DNA of 64,000 nt from Exophiala sp. HKRS030. Its lineage: Eukaryota; Ascomycota; Eurotiomycetes; Chaetothyriales; Herpotrichiellaceae. Every line of letters starts with the position of its first letter. Position 1 is the first letter of the stretch. Below, one piece after another: positions 1 to 11,307 of the stretch. The DNA lies in NCBI GenBank assembly GCA_023897205.1, contig JAHWDD010000005.1:2604001-2668000 (forward strand). Direction: 5' to 3'. The notes under the pieces were generated by a model that made no database searches, was not told the DNA's origin, and was given only the letters and a program-made list of their open reading frames with translations. Both the position numbers and the translations under genes were made by a program.

Positions 1-30
1 GGTCGTCGTCGTCGTCGTCGACGTCGTCGT
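1..30. repeat. GTC/GAC trinucleotide microsatellite
   Basis: A near-perfect (GTC)n tract opens the window and continues beyond it. In the hydrolase reading frame on the minus strand it encodes a run of Asp residues with one Val. It may vary in length between isolates. Confidence 0.8.
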
Positions 31-455
31 CCTCGATCCCACCACCTTGTTTTTGCGAAATTGGAGAGTGATTACCGTACATCGAGGCGTAAGATTGTGC
101 AATCATACCACCCATGGATATGCCCAAGATGTGATAACGTGGGAGTCCCAAAGTTTTGACCACCGCCCCTCAAATCGGACGCCATGTCCTCGGCGGTCCA
201 TTTCACGTCGTCCTCGGTGGCCGGCCTCGACGACAGACCGACCCCGCGATTGTCGTACGTCAGGACCGAATAACCGGCCTTGACGAAGGCCTTGATCTGA
301 TCCTCCCATATCACTTGCGTGTCCCCCAGGCCACTGATCAAGATCACCCATATACCCAAATCCTCGGGCCCGGCTTTGGTCTCGAGGGACCCGGGATCCC
401 ACTTGTGGATGGTATAGTTGATGCTCAAGGTAGGGGAGATTTTGACAACCTGCAT
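1..455 (-). CDS. alpha/beta hydrolase, N-terminal part, cut by window edge, apparent frameshift
   Basis: The ATG is at 453-455 on the minus strand and the gene runs off the left edge. The first ~95 residues read as an alpha/beta hydrolase fold: an oxyanion-side strand with ISGLGDT, then a YDNRGVGLSS turn. The nucleophile elbow GISMGG (G-x-S-x-G) is in a different frame. The two frames join cleanly only if one G is ignored near 160-170; then DLRG runs straight into VVKTLGLP. There is no room for an intron, so this is either a one-base sequencing error or a real frameshift. After the elbow the frame enters an Asp run encoded by GAC repeats at the edge, which is unusual inside this fold. Substrate is unknown; RutD/enol-lactonase-like enzymes share this pattern. 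Confidence 0.7.
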
Positions 456-1136
456 GGTTTCGGTGGGGTCTTGCTCTTTCTTTTTTTTTTAAAAAAAAAG
501 GAATGAAAACAATGAAAAAAAAAGCTCGAGACCAAAGAGTTTTGAATGGAGAAAAGAAAAGCAAAAGAAGTGAAACAAAAGGGAAGTGCTCAAGTGATGT
601 CCTGATGGATGCTCTTCTGCTCTCTTAGTTTTTAAATTCGCTGGATAGGACAGATGGGAGATGGAGGTAAACTATGTACTCAGCAGTCTTTTCCCTCCAC
701 GTCAAGCTTGATTTCGAGGGAGGTGGTACAAAGACTTGGATAGACTGTGTCACCTACTTGTGAGCTTACTATTGAATCAAGCTGGTTGTTGAGTTGAAAT
801 GAATTGAGATACGGGGGTACGGATATGAGGTAGTTCAGATAAGTCGATGACTAACCAACCAACTTTGTAGAAACCCCCCACTCCTTGAACTCCCCCCAGC
901 CTCATACGTGTACAGCCTTGTCTCTCTACCTACTACATAAGGGTAGTCGATATTACAATAATGTGGGAATACAAAAGGACTTGACCATCTAACCTGCCTT
1001 GGTCGTACACAGTACACAGTTACAAATCTAGTTCATGGCGTTTCATGTCATCGTTGGCTCTCTTCTTTCTTTCCCCCAACAATAACAAAACATCTCGAAA
1101 CCATTCTCGAAATTGCTCTCTCGTTCACTTGCATTC
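456..1136. other. intergenic: hydrolase promoter and GT32 3' flank
   Basis: No convincing gene. A T10-A9 tract at 481-499 lies just upstream of the hydrolase ATG; such dA:dT tracts often mark nucleosome-poor fungal promoters. The rest is the likely 3' UTR side of the GT32 gene. Confidence 0.6.
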
Positions 1137-2403
1137 TCATCTGTGGTTGTTCTTTTCCCTTTCTTCATCGTAATTCAAATGATCGACATTGTTCTCGTCA
1201 TGACCTTCTCCGGACCAGGTGTGACTCCAGTAGGTGATTGTGTAACTGGGCCAGTGATCCGTGGCCAGGAGCAATTTACACCGTTGGGCGGAAAAGGACC
1301 GTCTCGTCGCCCAGCAGACATCCCGGACCGCCTCGCCGTCCCGCTGCCACGAGTAGGGGAAGATGTACTGGAACGGGAGGACCTCGACCGAGTGGGCCAG
1401 GCCCCTCCGTGGGGTGAACTGTTTCGCCGTCGGGTTCTTGGACACGTACTTGTCGATCCTCTCCCCCGCGAACCTGCCGTCCTCGCTCCGGTACTCGTTG
1501 ATCTTGTCGAAGAGCACCGCGGGTCCGGTGGTGTCCTCCGGCCCTCCGCTCGTACCCTCGTGCATGGTCTTCACGACGTGCTCGAGAATGAGGAGGAAAA
1601 AGGGGTGGCCGGGGGTCGAAGCCATCCACGCGTTCGGGATCGAGTTGGGTTCGCCCGTGTCCACGCCCATCCTGCCGAAGAAGGCCTTTCGACCGTTCTT
1701 CTGAAGGTTGTACGTCGACACCGGTCTCGGTTTCGCGTGGGAAACCGTCGAGACATTGTACGTCTTGAACAAGTCGTCCGACGGTCGAAGGCATTCGACG
1801 TCAAGATCTGCATAGACACTGGGGTACGCCGTCAGTTTCTCTTTTAGCCTAGCCGTAGGACGTTTTACATGGTACATGCCCGCGGCCGGGGGGGGAGGGA
1901 GAGGTGGGAAATGGGTTTTCTTCAACTCCTTACCCTCCAAACATGTACATGTACAAATTCCGCACCAGGTCCGCTTTATATATGACACCGGGGAGAGCTT
2001 GGTATGTCGGTAGTAGCCACGGGAAGTGCATCTCCACCAACTTGTCATTGTCCTCGTCCGTCCACAGCACGTATTCCCAGTCGGGATGTCGTTGTCGGCA
2101 CGACGTGCTCCATCTCTGGAATTTGGCCGGCAGTTCGGTCGACGACCAGCTCTGGTGGAACAGTTTGGGGACCGTCTGGAGGTCTTTCGAGATGGGCCTC
2201 TCCATCAACTTGGCCGGAGAGAGAAACTTGGCCTTGCCTCCTCCGGACGGCCGCCGCATCGAATCAGGTCCATAACTCTGTCCGGTGAGGGCGAGGATAG
2301 CCAGTGCACCGACGACCACGCAAATCGCCCATCGCAATGTTTTCCGCGAGCTGTAGTACTGATGGAGAGGGTTGATATTTCGAGGCGCTGGCCCCGAATC
2401 CAT
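1137..2403 (-). CDS. GT32 glycosyltransferase (Och1 / MIPC-synthase Sur1-like), type II membrane protein
   Basis: Two exons, 2403-1934 and 1818-1137, joined across a 115-bp GTAAGG...CAG intron, give 383 aa. The start at 2403 is chosen because the hydrophobic anchor then lies at residues ~24-40, as in a Golgi type II protein. A VPKLFHQSW block (~residue 78-86) and the YADLDVEC block hold the family's DXD metal/nucleotide-sugar site (D161, D163). The splice falls exactly inside this block, restoring G-G-V-Y-A-D. Families with these blocks transfer mannose or related sugars in the Golgi: Och1 to N-glycans, Sur1/Csh1 to inositol phosphoceramide. I cannot say which acceptor applies here. The last ~100 residues are not specific. 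Confidence 0.85.
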
Positions 2404-3992
2404 GTTTCGAAAGGATCGCGTATGGTATACGAAGCGACACCAAAAAGCAGATGTGCAAAACCCAGAGCACATAAAAGAAGAACGAAAAAAAGCAACGAGT
2501 TCTCAACGCGACAGAAGGAAGCAGTGGAAGAGAGAGGACGAGAACATTCGAGGAATGTCTCTGGAATGCAGCAGCCCAGCAGCCCAGCAGCAATTCTTTC
2601 AATCGAAGGGCTCAACAAGGGGGAGAAGAGGGGAGATTGAGCTTTTTAGCCCAGAGGGAGGGATACCACGCAACGGCGGGCTTGTCGAGATCCATGACTG
2701 AGAGATAACGAGTATTACTCCGTATCTAATGTGGTATGTACAGATACGATGGAGTGAGCTACTCCGTAACCGACAAAGCTGGTTGCTCTCTGGATGTGCG
2801 CACATGTTTCGAGGCTGACGTACCGTGTACAGTACGGGAGTGGAAGTGCAATCTCAAATCCCACGGCGTGTCTGAATGACGCCCACAAGAAAGATCCGAG
2901 ATGGTGATCGAGTTGATTGGATTCGTCAGATGCAGCCACCAGTCCCAACCCATGAAACAGCCGGTCCAGAGGGCCAATGCAGGTCCCCGGGTCTTATCCG
3001 GAGGTTATGGCCTGTCTCTAAGCTGCTCTAGGCTCCCTTGGGCTCCCTTCGACTTCCTTGGAGCCCATTTTCTTGGCCCTCCCCCAATTAAAAGTGCCGA
3101 TTCCTGAAGATGAGCGGCACCTAAACTCACTCCGTCCGTCCCCTTTAATGATCCTGTTCCCGCCGAGATACCCAGAGTTTTTTTAGGTGGCTTTCCACCG
3201 AGCTGCTCCTTATTGTATAGTAGTTCTGTTTTTTACTATCGATAGCAGTCCACAAATAAAATCTCTTGGACACCCTGATTTAACAAATACTACCGTAACG
3301 ACGCGTGTTACACAGAATCGACGTGTCTCACACAAAATTTCACATTTCGTCGTCGTCGAATCTGAGATCCAAGAAGAGAAATCCAAGATCGAGAAAAGAG
3401 GTTGCATGATCAGGTATTGAGAAAAGAGTCAGGTCTGGCATTCGAAAACACGCCTGCATGAACTTGCACCTACTAGTGGGTCTATATTCACTTACCAAGT
3501 AAGTGATCATATACTCTATGTATATTACAAAAGTGAAATTTCCCTCAACAAAGAATCGCCTTGATGGCCCACTACCAAAGACTCACCACGTCGAATAGCG
3601 ACTTTGTCCTAATGGTTTGGAGGTTGGGCTTATCCTTGGAAACTTCGCCTAGTGGGATTAAAACTGGGAGTCTGGCAGGTTTCCATGACTACTGTAGCAT
3701 CTCTTCTTTAAAGGGAGGTGTGAAAGGTCATAGTCGGGATAAGTAACAGCAGAGCTGGGGGTTCGACCGTCCAAACTTTTTGTTTACCGGGAGGAATTTT
3801 TGTTTAATTTTTTTGAGGCCGGTGAAGGTGGTGAAGAGGTGAAGTGATGCTCCCCTGATTTGCAGTTACAGAAAGGCCTTTTGGCTGTCATTGTGTTGGC
3901 CGCCAGTATTCTGGGGGTTACAGGTAGCGATGTCAAGGATTGGTCTCACGCTTGCATACCCATTCACCATGGTTGAAGCCTCCCTCCCTCAT
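2404..3992. other. intergenic 1.6 kb: GT32 promoter and GT25 3' flank
   Basis: No supportable gene; the short open frames here lack family features. It holds two copies of the 9-mer TACTCCGTA (2716-2724, 2760-2768) about 310-360 bp upstream of the GT32 start. It also holds a small perfect inverted repeat at 3488-3506. Confidence 0.6.
3488..3506. repeat. short perfect inverted repeat
   Basis: TCACTTAC and GTAAGTGA form 8-bp arms around a 3-base spacer. It sits in AT-rich intergenic DNA about 490 bp beyond the GT25 stop. A regulatory or chance origin cannot be told apart. Confidence 0.6.
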
Positions 3993-5246
3993 TCAGTCTT
4001 CAACATTGACGATTTCAACATGACCAACGGCCGCCCCAATCTTTTTGATATCCATACGTGCTGGCGTGGAGTCTGGATATTGACTATCAAAGATTGTTCT
4101 CCCCGCCAACAGGTTTTCCATGTTTAATCGGGTGGAATAAACCAGATGCTGGGAGTTCGCATTCTCAACCTTCCTCTCAGAGTCTGCTCCATATCCAATA
4201 TCACTCCATTTGCTTGTGTTCCCCTGCGGTCGCGACACTCCCACGAGTTGAGGAAACACCGAGATGCACCTAAAGTTATACTGCTTCGTTTCGCAGAGAT
4301 TGGCCAAACCCCAGTCCACCGGTTTGTTGTAAGGCACCATACTCAAGTGGTATAGGACCTTGCGAGCACCTTGTTGTGAGATGGCATAGCCGGCTGTGCA
4401 AACACCCCCTTTTGCTTTGAAAACTATCCTTGTCCTGTTGTCACTACCAGGTCCTTCCCAACGCGACATATCTGGAACATCAACGTTTTGTCGGTGCTGA
4501 GGTGGCTCAACGGTAGGATCGTTAGGTATAACAAAGAATCGCCGTCTCTTTTCAGGAAGAACCCATGTTCCGCAGTGTCCGATCCAGAGAATATCCCACC
4601 CGTCACCATACGGAGAAATAGGATTCTTGTGATCAGGTGTCTGTAGCATGACTCTTGACCCGCGTGCGAATTGCACCAATTGTTGCTTGAAAGCGACATC
4701 CCAGTCTGCATCATCCTCAAAGACAAACGCCGTTGTCACTCCCTCGCGCACAATCCTCTGCGCAACATTCAGATGAGCTCGCCAGCAGCCGACGGCATTA
4801 GGACTTTGATCCATAGTCTAGTCATTTCTATCAGTTTTGAACTTGTCGACCCTGATCCACAAACCTACATGTGGGAGTGCCTTTTCCGGTACGTCATGGC
4901 CGTCCACTCCATCCACCTGCGTGTAGGTGATTCCTGAGAATGCTGCCTGCAAAGCGAATGCGTCTCTTTTGTCTGTGCGAGCTGGGAGCGAAATCATGTA
5001 CACTTCTTGGAATCCCAATGTTTCATTTTGTACCCTATATATTGACCGATCATTGGTATAAGGGTTCGCGTCGAATTTCCGTCTGGAGGCGTCGACATGT
5101 CGAGTCAAGGGATTGGCAGGATCTGAAAGGCTCACAACACCCAGGTACATTGGTTGAAGCCATAGGCCCAAGAAGATAATGGTGAAGAGAAAGGCGAAGG
5201 CAAAGTACTTGAAGCGCAGTGACACTATGGGCATCATGTATTGCAT
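3993..5246 (-). CDS. GT25-family glycosyltransferase, type II membrane protein
   Basis: Two exons, 5246-4869 and 4817-3993, are separated by a 51-bp GTAGGT...TAG intron and give 400 aa. An N-terminal anchor spans residues ~13-32. The block MISLPARTDKRD is the GT25 signature strand, found in bacterial LPS galactosyltransferases and animal collagen galactosyltransferases. FVFEDDADWD supplies the acidic metal/nucleotide-sugar motif, and GYAISQQGARK is the conserved downstream helix. A second Met at residue 4 or 5 is an equally possible start. Fungal members probably act in the secretory pathway on glycans or glycolipids, but the acceptor is not known to me. It is divergent from the bestrophin-like gene and probably has its own promoter. 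Confidence 0.85.
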
Positions 5247-7025
5247 CAGATCTCTTTCCTACAAGAGCAGGAATAAGACTGGAGGATCAATTGCATGAAA
5301 AACAATTCCTGAAACTGTATCATGGTAGAACGAGTGGACACAGCAGGTGACGCTGAAGGAATGCAGGCTGAAGATGGCTTCCGCGGCTCGGCGAGGACAA
5401 AGAAGAAGAGAACGGAGGATTCACCCTCGAGAAGCTTGATTAGGTGGTTTTGTTATTTCTCGAAGTCGAATTTTCGACTGGACCGATGATTCAGTTGACC
5501 ATCAAAGCTCCTCGTTGCTCGCCAATCTGATCGAGTTGAGCGTGACCCTTGCATTCATCATCCCTTTCCGACGCCACACAAGTGTCGCCGTCCTGGAAAT
5601 TCCCAGGTTACACCAAAACAGGCTCCGCGCATTCAGAGGTAATTGAGAATATGTCACATTGCACAAGCATTGTAGGGGAACCGGTCTTAATGTGGAAATT
5701 CTTCGTGAAATCGTGTTGTCCTTCACACCAACCCCATTCGACGCGATGCGATGCGAGCATCATCCGCAACCGACACTGGTCATTATCTTGGCGACGTGAC
5801 ACCAATTCAGTCCAGAACCGACCGCAGTATGGTCTCTGAACGAAATGGTTAAATAGATGGGCTGATCCTAAATCGAGCGGTGAAGGACTTTTCTTCCTTG
5901 CGGACCTTGGAGCTCGACATCTGTGGTTTTGGCGAAGTCCGCTTACCTAATGTCTTACGGAGCCTTGGCCTGTCTCGGTGAGGAATTCACGCCTAGAAAC
6001 TATCGGCGTAAGGGAGGCGCCTAAAGATGCCTCATCAACCTGATGCCATGTCCTTCACCGACTTGTGCTTTGCCTCGTCATGGATCGACCTGAGGTTGAA
6101 ACATGCATGTCCTCAGGAGGTTGTCTCAACATCTTGGAATGAGGGTCAATCACACCTCATATATCGCATACAACGAAGGTCTCTTGTCTTACAGGAATCT
6201 TCAACAGCACATCAACTGACTCAGGGTTTACGTGGCATTTAACGCTCAAGGGGCGGCGGCGCTATTGAGGCTTGACCACTTTAGCGCCATAAATGTCCAG
6301 GGCCGAAGAGCATCTGGACTTCACAATGGCATCTCGCAGAATGGCGCTTGTCCTTTTCCTCTTCGTCAACGACTCCTTTCTACCTCTTTCATCCTAATCT
6401 TGTTTCAGCCCCGGCTCCATTCTTTGAAACTGCTTTGCCTCTTCGCCGCAAGCAAGAGTCAGTTTCGGTGTTCAGAAAGCTACACAAGGAGCGGATGGAG
6501 CTGTCTATCGAGCGCCCCTACTATGTCAATGGCTGATCAATCGCACTACCATGGTCTTTCTCTTACCTCAGGTAGCCATCATGACACCAAGGACCACATG
6601 GCAAAGGCTGGTCAGAACTGTTTCGGCCCCAGTGTACTACTTCTCAGTACTCAGTGCAAGAGGATCCTTCGTCAGCTCCTTATTTCAGCAAGGTTCCTTG
6701 AGTGGCTCACTGGCTACTCCGTAGATGGCGTCTTCCTGTCGTCTTCTCGCTTGCTTATTAGCTTCCTCCACGGTTTTCAACGTTCGAGACCTTTTGTCTC
6801 TTTTTTTTCTGCAGTTTGTTGGCTTCTGTCGTCTTTCTTGCTAGTTCCTATATTGTGCTGTCATTGCTGCTGATTCTTGTTTTCTATCTCTTTCCCTTGT
6901 TTGCTGGACAACAAGGTCACTAATCCAGGCTTTCATACCACTGTTCCTCGGGCTGTTTTCCTGAGAGACAAACATTGCCGATCACACTTCTACAGACCAA
7001 GTCGTCCTTCGAAAACAAGATCAAT
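5247..7025. other. intergenic 1.8 kb divergent promoter region
   Basis: It separates the divergent GT25 and bestrophin-like genes. A long open frame at 6232-6873 lacks an ATG start (it begins at GTG) and any family feature, so it is not called. The region is pyrimidine-rich near 6740-6960, typical of a fungal 5' leader. One exact TACTCCGTA lies at 6715-6723, about 310 bp upstream of the bestrophin ATG. Confidence 0.6.
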
Positions 7026-8465
7026 ATGGAGCAGGACAAGAGCCCCAGGCTCCAGGTCACCGATGCCTCTTCTTCGAATAGCTCGAATCCGAATGACCCT
7101 ACCTCTCCAATAGTAGACCCTTCCTTCAAACCGTTTCCTCTGCGAACCAAGACCCATACCTCGCTGGAGTTGGACGATTACTTCCTTGGGCCTCGAGACA
7201 TGAACCATCATTCAAAGCTACCCTACTTCCTTCGTTTGCATGGCAGTGTCTTTCCGAAGATGATTCTGCCTCTTGCTATTGTCGGTGGTTGGGCCACGGC
7301 CATCACATGCATCAGCAAGTTTGTGCACGACTTGGGCATCAACTCTGTTCTCTTGACCATCACCGGTTTCGTGGTTTCTCTTGCCCTGTCATTCCGATCC
7401 ACGACCGCATACGAAAGATACATGGAAGGTCGGAAATACTGGGCACAATTGGTCGTCACGTCCAGAAACATGGCTCGGTTGATTTGGATTCACACCGCTG
7501 AACGCCACGATGTCAGCGAAGAGCAAGGAAAGGCCGACCTCCTGGGAAAATTGACCGCCCTGAACCTCGTCAACGCTTTCGCTGTGGCCCTCAAACATCG
7601 TCTGCGATTCGAGCCTTCTGTCGAATATCCCGACCTCCAGCCGCTGATTGCGAATCTCCACACTCTTGCCGGCGAAGCAGACCAGACAAAGCTGCAACCC
7701 AAGAAGGCGACTCCGTGGAAAACCGCAGGCGAGTACCTGGGCGTGAGCTTTGCAGAGTCGAACCCTCGCAAATTGATCAAACGGTCCAACGAGAATCTCG
7801 GAAACCTGCCCCTGGAGATCTTGACATACCTCGGGTCGTACATGGATCACGTCATGAAGAGCGGACAATTGAGTGTGCCGATTCATCAGACACACGCCAT
7901 AAACAACATCGCCGTCCTGGCCGACGTTCTCACCGGCACGGAACGCATCCTGACCACTCCGGTCCCCATCGCCTATTCGATCTCCATCTCCCAGATCACG
8001 TGGGTCTACATCCTGGTCCTGCCATTCCAGCTCTACAAGTCCCTAGGGTGGGTGACCATCTTCGGCACCATCCTCGCGGCGTACATCATCTTGGGCTTGG
8101 CGGCGATCGGCTACGAGATCGAGAACCCGTTCGGCCACGACGTGAACGACCTCCCGCTCGACGCCTACTGCCGCGAACTGGCGGGCGACATTGACGTGCT
8201 GACCAGTATGCCTGCCCCGACGGCCGAGGAATTCATCGCCACGGCCGAGAACAAGGTGCTGTTCCCGTTGAGCATGACCAGCTACGAGAACTGGAAGTCG
8301 CGCTCCCTCGCGGACATCCGAAAGGCGCTGCGCTCCAAGGCCACGACCGCGGCCCCGAAACTGTCTCTCGAACGCGCCAATGCCCAGAGTCAAAGTACGA
8401 ACGCTGCGACGGCCGTCCCGGCCTTTGATCCTAGCAAAGATAGACCCGATGGTAATGCTTGTTGA
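7026..8465 (+). CDS. bestrophin/UPF0187-family anion channel-like membrane protein
   Basis: Intronless, 479 aa from the ATG at 7026; the frame is open upstream but only with a non-ATG codon. After a Ser/Asn-rich cytosolic N-terminus the first membrane helix includes LPLAIVGGWATAITC. The family hallmark follows: FRSTTAYERYMEGRKYW and then TSRNMARLIW, the conserved Arg-rich stretch of bacterial and fungal bestrophin homologues. Later hydrophobic segments (residues ~330-370) lead into an EIENPFGHDVNDLPLD block, matching the conserved bestrophin ...NPFG.D..D.P... region. Bestrophins form pentameric chloride channels; fungal members are poorly characterised and location here is unknown. The C-terminus is low complexity. 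Confidence 0.85.
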   Translation: MEQDKSPRLQVTDASSSNSSNPNDPTSPIVDPSFKPFPLRTKTHTSLELDDYFLGPRDMNHHSKLPYFLRLHGSVFPKMILPLAIVGGWATAITCISKFVHDLGINSVLLTITGFVVSLALSFRSTTAYERYMEGRKYWAQLVVTSRNMARLIWIHTAERHDVSEEQGKADLLGKLTALNLVNAFAVALKHRLRFEPSVEYPDLQPLIANLHTLAGEADQTKLQPKKATPWKTAGEYLGVSFAESNPRKLIKRSNENLGNLPLEILTYLGSYMDHVMKSGQLSVPIHQTHAINNIAVLADVLTGTERILTTPVPIAYSISISQITWVYILVLPFQLYKSLGWVTIFGTILAAYIILGLAAIGYEIENPFGHDVNDLPLDAYCRELAGDIDVLTSMPAPTAEEFIATAENKVLFPLSMTSYENWKSRSLADIRKALRSKATTAAPKLSLERANAQSQSTNAATAVPAFDPSKDRPDGNAC

Positions 8466-8868
8466 GGGAAATGCATGTTTCTTTTCTGAAATCGGCGTCT
8501 TGTTTCTTGTTTACGCGTCGTCAGTGACAACAGGCGGCCATGTTTTGTGTGTGGCATTCCTTCTTCTCCATTTGGCCGGGTAGGGTAGGGTTTGTTAGGA
8601 TTTGGGCACTGGTATACACAAAAATTGAGATTGGGATTGACAAACCTGGCCACATGAAATGGTCACCAAAAAGCATCAAGCATAGCGAAGCATTAATGGT
8701 CATATACACACATCATCAGATCAATCACGATAGATGAGGAATGGGGAAAACAGTTTTTTTTCAAGACCACAAAAAGAAGGAGAATCATTTGTTTCTTTTT
8801 TTCATTTTATCACGTCTTGAGATTTTTATTGATATATCGTCCCTCTCTCTCTCTCTCCCTCCCCCTCT
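8466..8868. other. convergent intergenic, CT-rich microsatellite
   Basis: 3' flanks of two convergent genes. A CT-rich run sits at about 8843-8871, next to the stop of the minus-strand gene. Nothing else is seen. Confidence 0.6.
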
Positions 8869-9354
8869 CTAAGCGTCCTTGCTCTTCTCACCCAACTCCC
8901 TGGGCATCTCACCGGCCTCGGCCATCTCGTTCATGACCCTCTCGGCAATCTTCATGGCGTCCACGCCGGCGGGGACGCCGCAGTAGGTGGTGGCGTGGAG
9001 GATGGCCTCCCTGATCTCGGTCTCGGACAGGCCGTTGCGGCGGGCCCCGCGGACGTGGACGGCCAGCTCGGGCGCCCGGTTGAGGGCCATCAGCATGCCC
9101 AGGTTGAGGAGGGAGCGGTCGCGGCGGGCCAGGCCCGGGCGCGTCCAGGCGTACCCCCAGCACCACTCGGTCACCAGCTCCTGGCCGGGGCGGGAGAACT
9201 CGGTGCTGCCGTTGGCGAGGGCCCGGTCGACGTAGACGTCGCCGACGACGGCCCGGCGCATGGCCAGCCCGGCGTCGAAGAGACCTTCGTGGAGCGGTCG
9301 GAGGGCGGGGTCGGTCGACGAGGTGACCTTGGGCTTTTGTTGCTGTTGAGACAT
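8869..9354 (-). CDS. carboxymuconolactone decarboxylase family protein (PcaC-like)
   Basis: Intronless, 161 aa, markedly GC-richer than its neighbours. The whole length fits a small CMD/AhpD fold: RRDRSLLNLGMLMAL, then VRGARRNGLSETEIREAILHAT, then YCGVPAGVDAMKIAE. The last block carries the conserved His-x-x-x-Tyr-x-G-x-P pattern. Bacterial PcaC decarboxylates gamma-carboxymuconolactone in protocatechuate breakdown. Fungal homologues are often side-activity or unknown, so this role is only inferred. A single Cys rather than C-x-x-C argues against an AhpD-type peroxidase. No catabolic partner gene is adjacent. Confidence 0.85.
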   Translation of the reverse strand: MSQQQQKPKVTSSTDPALRPLHEGLFDAGLAMRRAVVGDVYVDRALANGSTEFSRPGQELVTEWCWGYAWTRPGLARRDRSLLNLGMLMALNRAPELAVHVRGARRNGLSETEIREAILHATTYCGVPAGVDAMKIAERVMNEMAEAGEMPRELGEKSKDA

Positions 9355-10247
9355 GTTGTTTGTGTGTGTGTGTGTGGATTGACGTGGGTATGTTTTGTCG
9401 GTCTGGACAGACAGGTAATTGTGATTCTGTGTCCGAACGAGTCAGTCAATGAATGTTCTGGGGTATATCTGATGGACTAGCAAAGAACAAAGGTCAACGT
9501 ACCAAGTCAATATCTGAGAAAACAAGGTACAGGTGTGAGTAGACAGCAGGTAGTCAGGAGGGGGGAGTATGCGTAAAGGACAAGAAAAGAAACGAAGACG
9601 ATTTCACCCGGGGCTACACGTAGGGCTCTTCTATTTATTCAATTCATTCTACTCCATACTCCGTACGAGAGATTTCCACACGGTAACGAGCGGTTCTCTC
9701 TCTCGGTAACTCGATCCCATCTGGCTACTTCGTAAGAGAGAAAACCCCTCGAACGTCGAACGAGGAAGGGACAAAAAAGAAAAACGACCCCTCCATTTTC
9801 CCTCCACCGTGATGGGCTCCGCATTCGGAGAGGGTCTGGGAGTGACATTTCGATAACAAGTCGCAATCTTCTCCAAATTGAAACTCCGACCTTCTCCAAC
9901 TCACTCACAACTTGGACGGTCTCCGATGCATCCTCGGGTGGCGGTGGATCATTACCCCGAAGTCAACAAGTTTCCGTGTGGACTTAGTGCATCGCGAGAA
10001 TTGGGATGAATACACAGGAGTATTGGACTTCTTCCCGTTGGTCGTGGCTCTGTGTTCATTGTGCTGTAACGAATCCGGCTTCGTCCTCGAGAGGAAATAC
10101 CACGTGCAACTGATATCCGGATCCTGCAGCCAATCCAAGTTCAAGACCAACTAGATTTCTTCATACGGAGTCATGTAACCTTACTCGTCTTAAAAAACAC
10201 ATGCACAATGCTCTATATGTCTTCCTCTATACGTACCGAATGTATCA
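9355..10247. other. intergenic: CMD promoter and dehydrogenase 3' flank
   Basis: A (TG)n microsatellite lies at about 9359-9375, directly upstream of the CMD ATG. An exact TACTCCGTA occurs at 9657-9665, 303 bp upstream of that ATG. A one-mismatch copy lies at 10164-10172, beyond the dehydrogenase stop. No gene is supported. Confidence 0.6.
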
Positions 10248-11307
10248 TCACGTCAGCTTGTTAGCCGTAGCCTCATCGGCATCTTTTTGCCAATCCTCTC
10301 GTCCTCCAAGATATCTGTACACCACTCTGGAGTCGAGATCTCTACATTTGGGATCATTGCTTGCGCCGTCATATGTAGCCAACCCTGCCTCGCCCAGTAC
10401 GTTCTTCGATCCGACTCTCTTTGCCATCTCCAACGCGAGGTTGTAGTCCTTTCGCATTAATTGCACCTTGAATCCGTTCGTGTAGCCTTTCGACGACGGT
10501 GCCTCGGGATAAACACCGGGCACGGGGCAGAACCGGTCGCTGATCGTGTTCTGCGCGGTTCCCGCAGCAAAGACCTTGTGTAGAACTCGTGGGTCGAGAC
10601 CGGACCGCATGCCCATGTCCATCGCCTCGGAGACGGCAATTGCGATGGTTCCGGAGAGGTAGTTGTTGGACAGTTTCGCCGCAAGTCCCTTGGACGGTCC
10701 ACCGCAGGGGATGACGTCCTTGCCCATCATCTTTAGGAGGGTGGTGAGATGAGGCATGTTGGGGTCGGCACCGTCACAGCCAAGGAAGAATGCGATCGTG
10801 CCCTTCTGAGCGCCTACCACGCCGCCGCTCACCGGTGCGTCGTAGAATGAGGTCGTGGGGAATTTCTTGTTGATGTAGTCCTTTACCGCGAGACTGCTGG
10901 CTGTGTCGATGGTCGAGCAATCGAGCAGGAGCTTGCCGGCGACGTCACTGGAACAGATCGTGCTGTCACCGCCTTCTATGTATACCAATCGCACGTGCTT
11001 GCCCTCTGGCAGCATCGTCATAATTATTTCCTAACCAAACCAAGCCACATGTCAGTATGTCCGAAAGCCGCGTTTCCAAGGATGGTGGAGGGGATCTTAC
11101 TGATTTGTCTGCGACTTCCTTTGCACTTGAGCACTTGACTATCCGCCTCGGGAACTCGCTGTGTAATTGGTCCACGCTCGCCTGGTTGATGTCGAAGACA
11201 AACATCTGGATGCTCTCGGGCAGTTTGGCCGCGAGATGTCCGGCCATGGGAAGACCCATGGCCCCTAGTCCCACGAAACCAAGGCCCGAAATCTTTGATA
11301 GATCCAT
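10248..11307 (-). CDS. NAD(P)-dependent 3-hydroxyisobutyrate dehydrogenase-like / beta-hydroxyacid dehydrogenase
   Basis: Two exons, 11307-11101 and 11030-10248, joined in phase 0 over a 70-bp intron, give 329 aa. The N-terminus is a Rossmann nucleotide site, GFVGLGAMGLPMA. The substrate motif DAPVSGGVVGAQKGT follows, and then the catalytic Lys in GPSKGLAAKLSNNYL. The C-terminal helix block KDYNLALEMAKRVG is typical of 3-hydroxyisobutyrate and related beta-hydroxyacid dehydrogenases. HIBADH acts in valine degradation in mitochondria. No clear mitochondrial presequence precedes the Rossmann motif here, so a cytosolic enzyme with a different hydroxyacid substrate is also possible. Confidence 0.88.

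Noticed and set aside
3760..3780. GGTTCGACC, possible tRNA B box
   Set aside because: The flanking sequence forms no T stem or acceptor stem, and no A box lies at the right distance.
6232..6873. 213-codon open frame upstream of the bestrophin gene
   Set aside because: It begins at GTG, is Ser/Leu-rich without a domain, and overlaps the expected promoter and leader.
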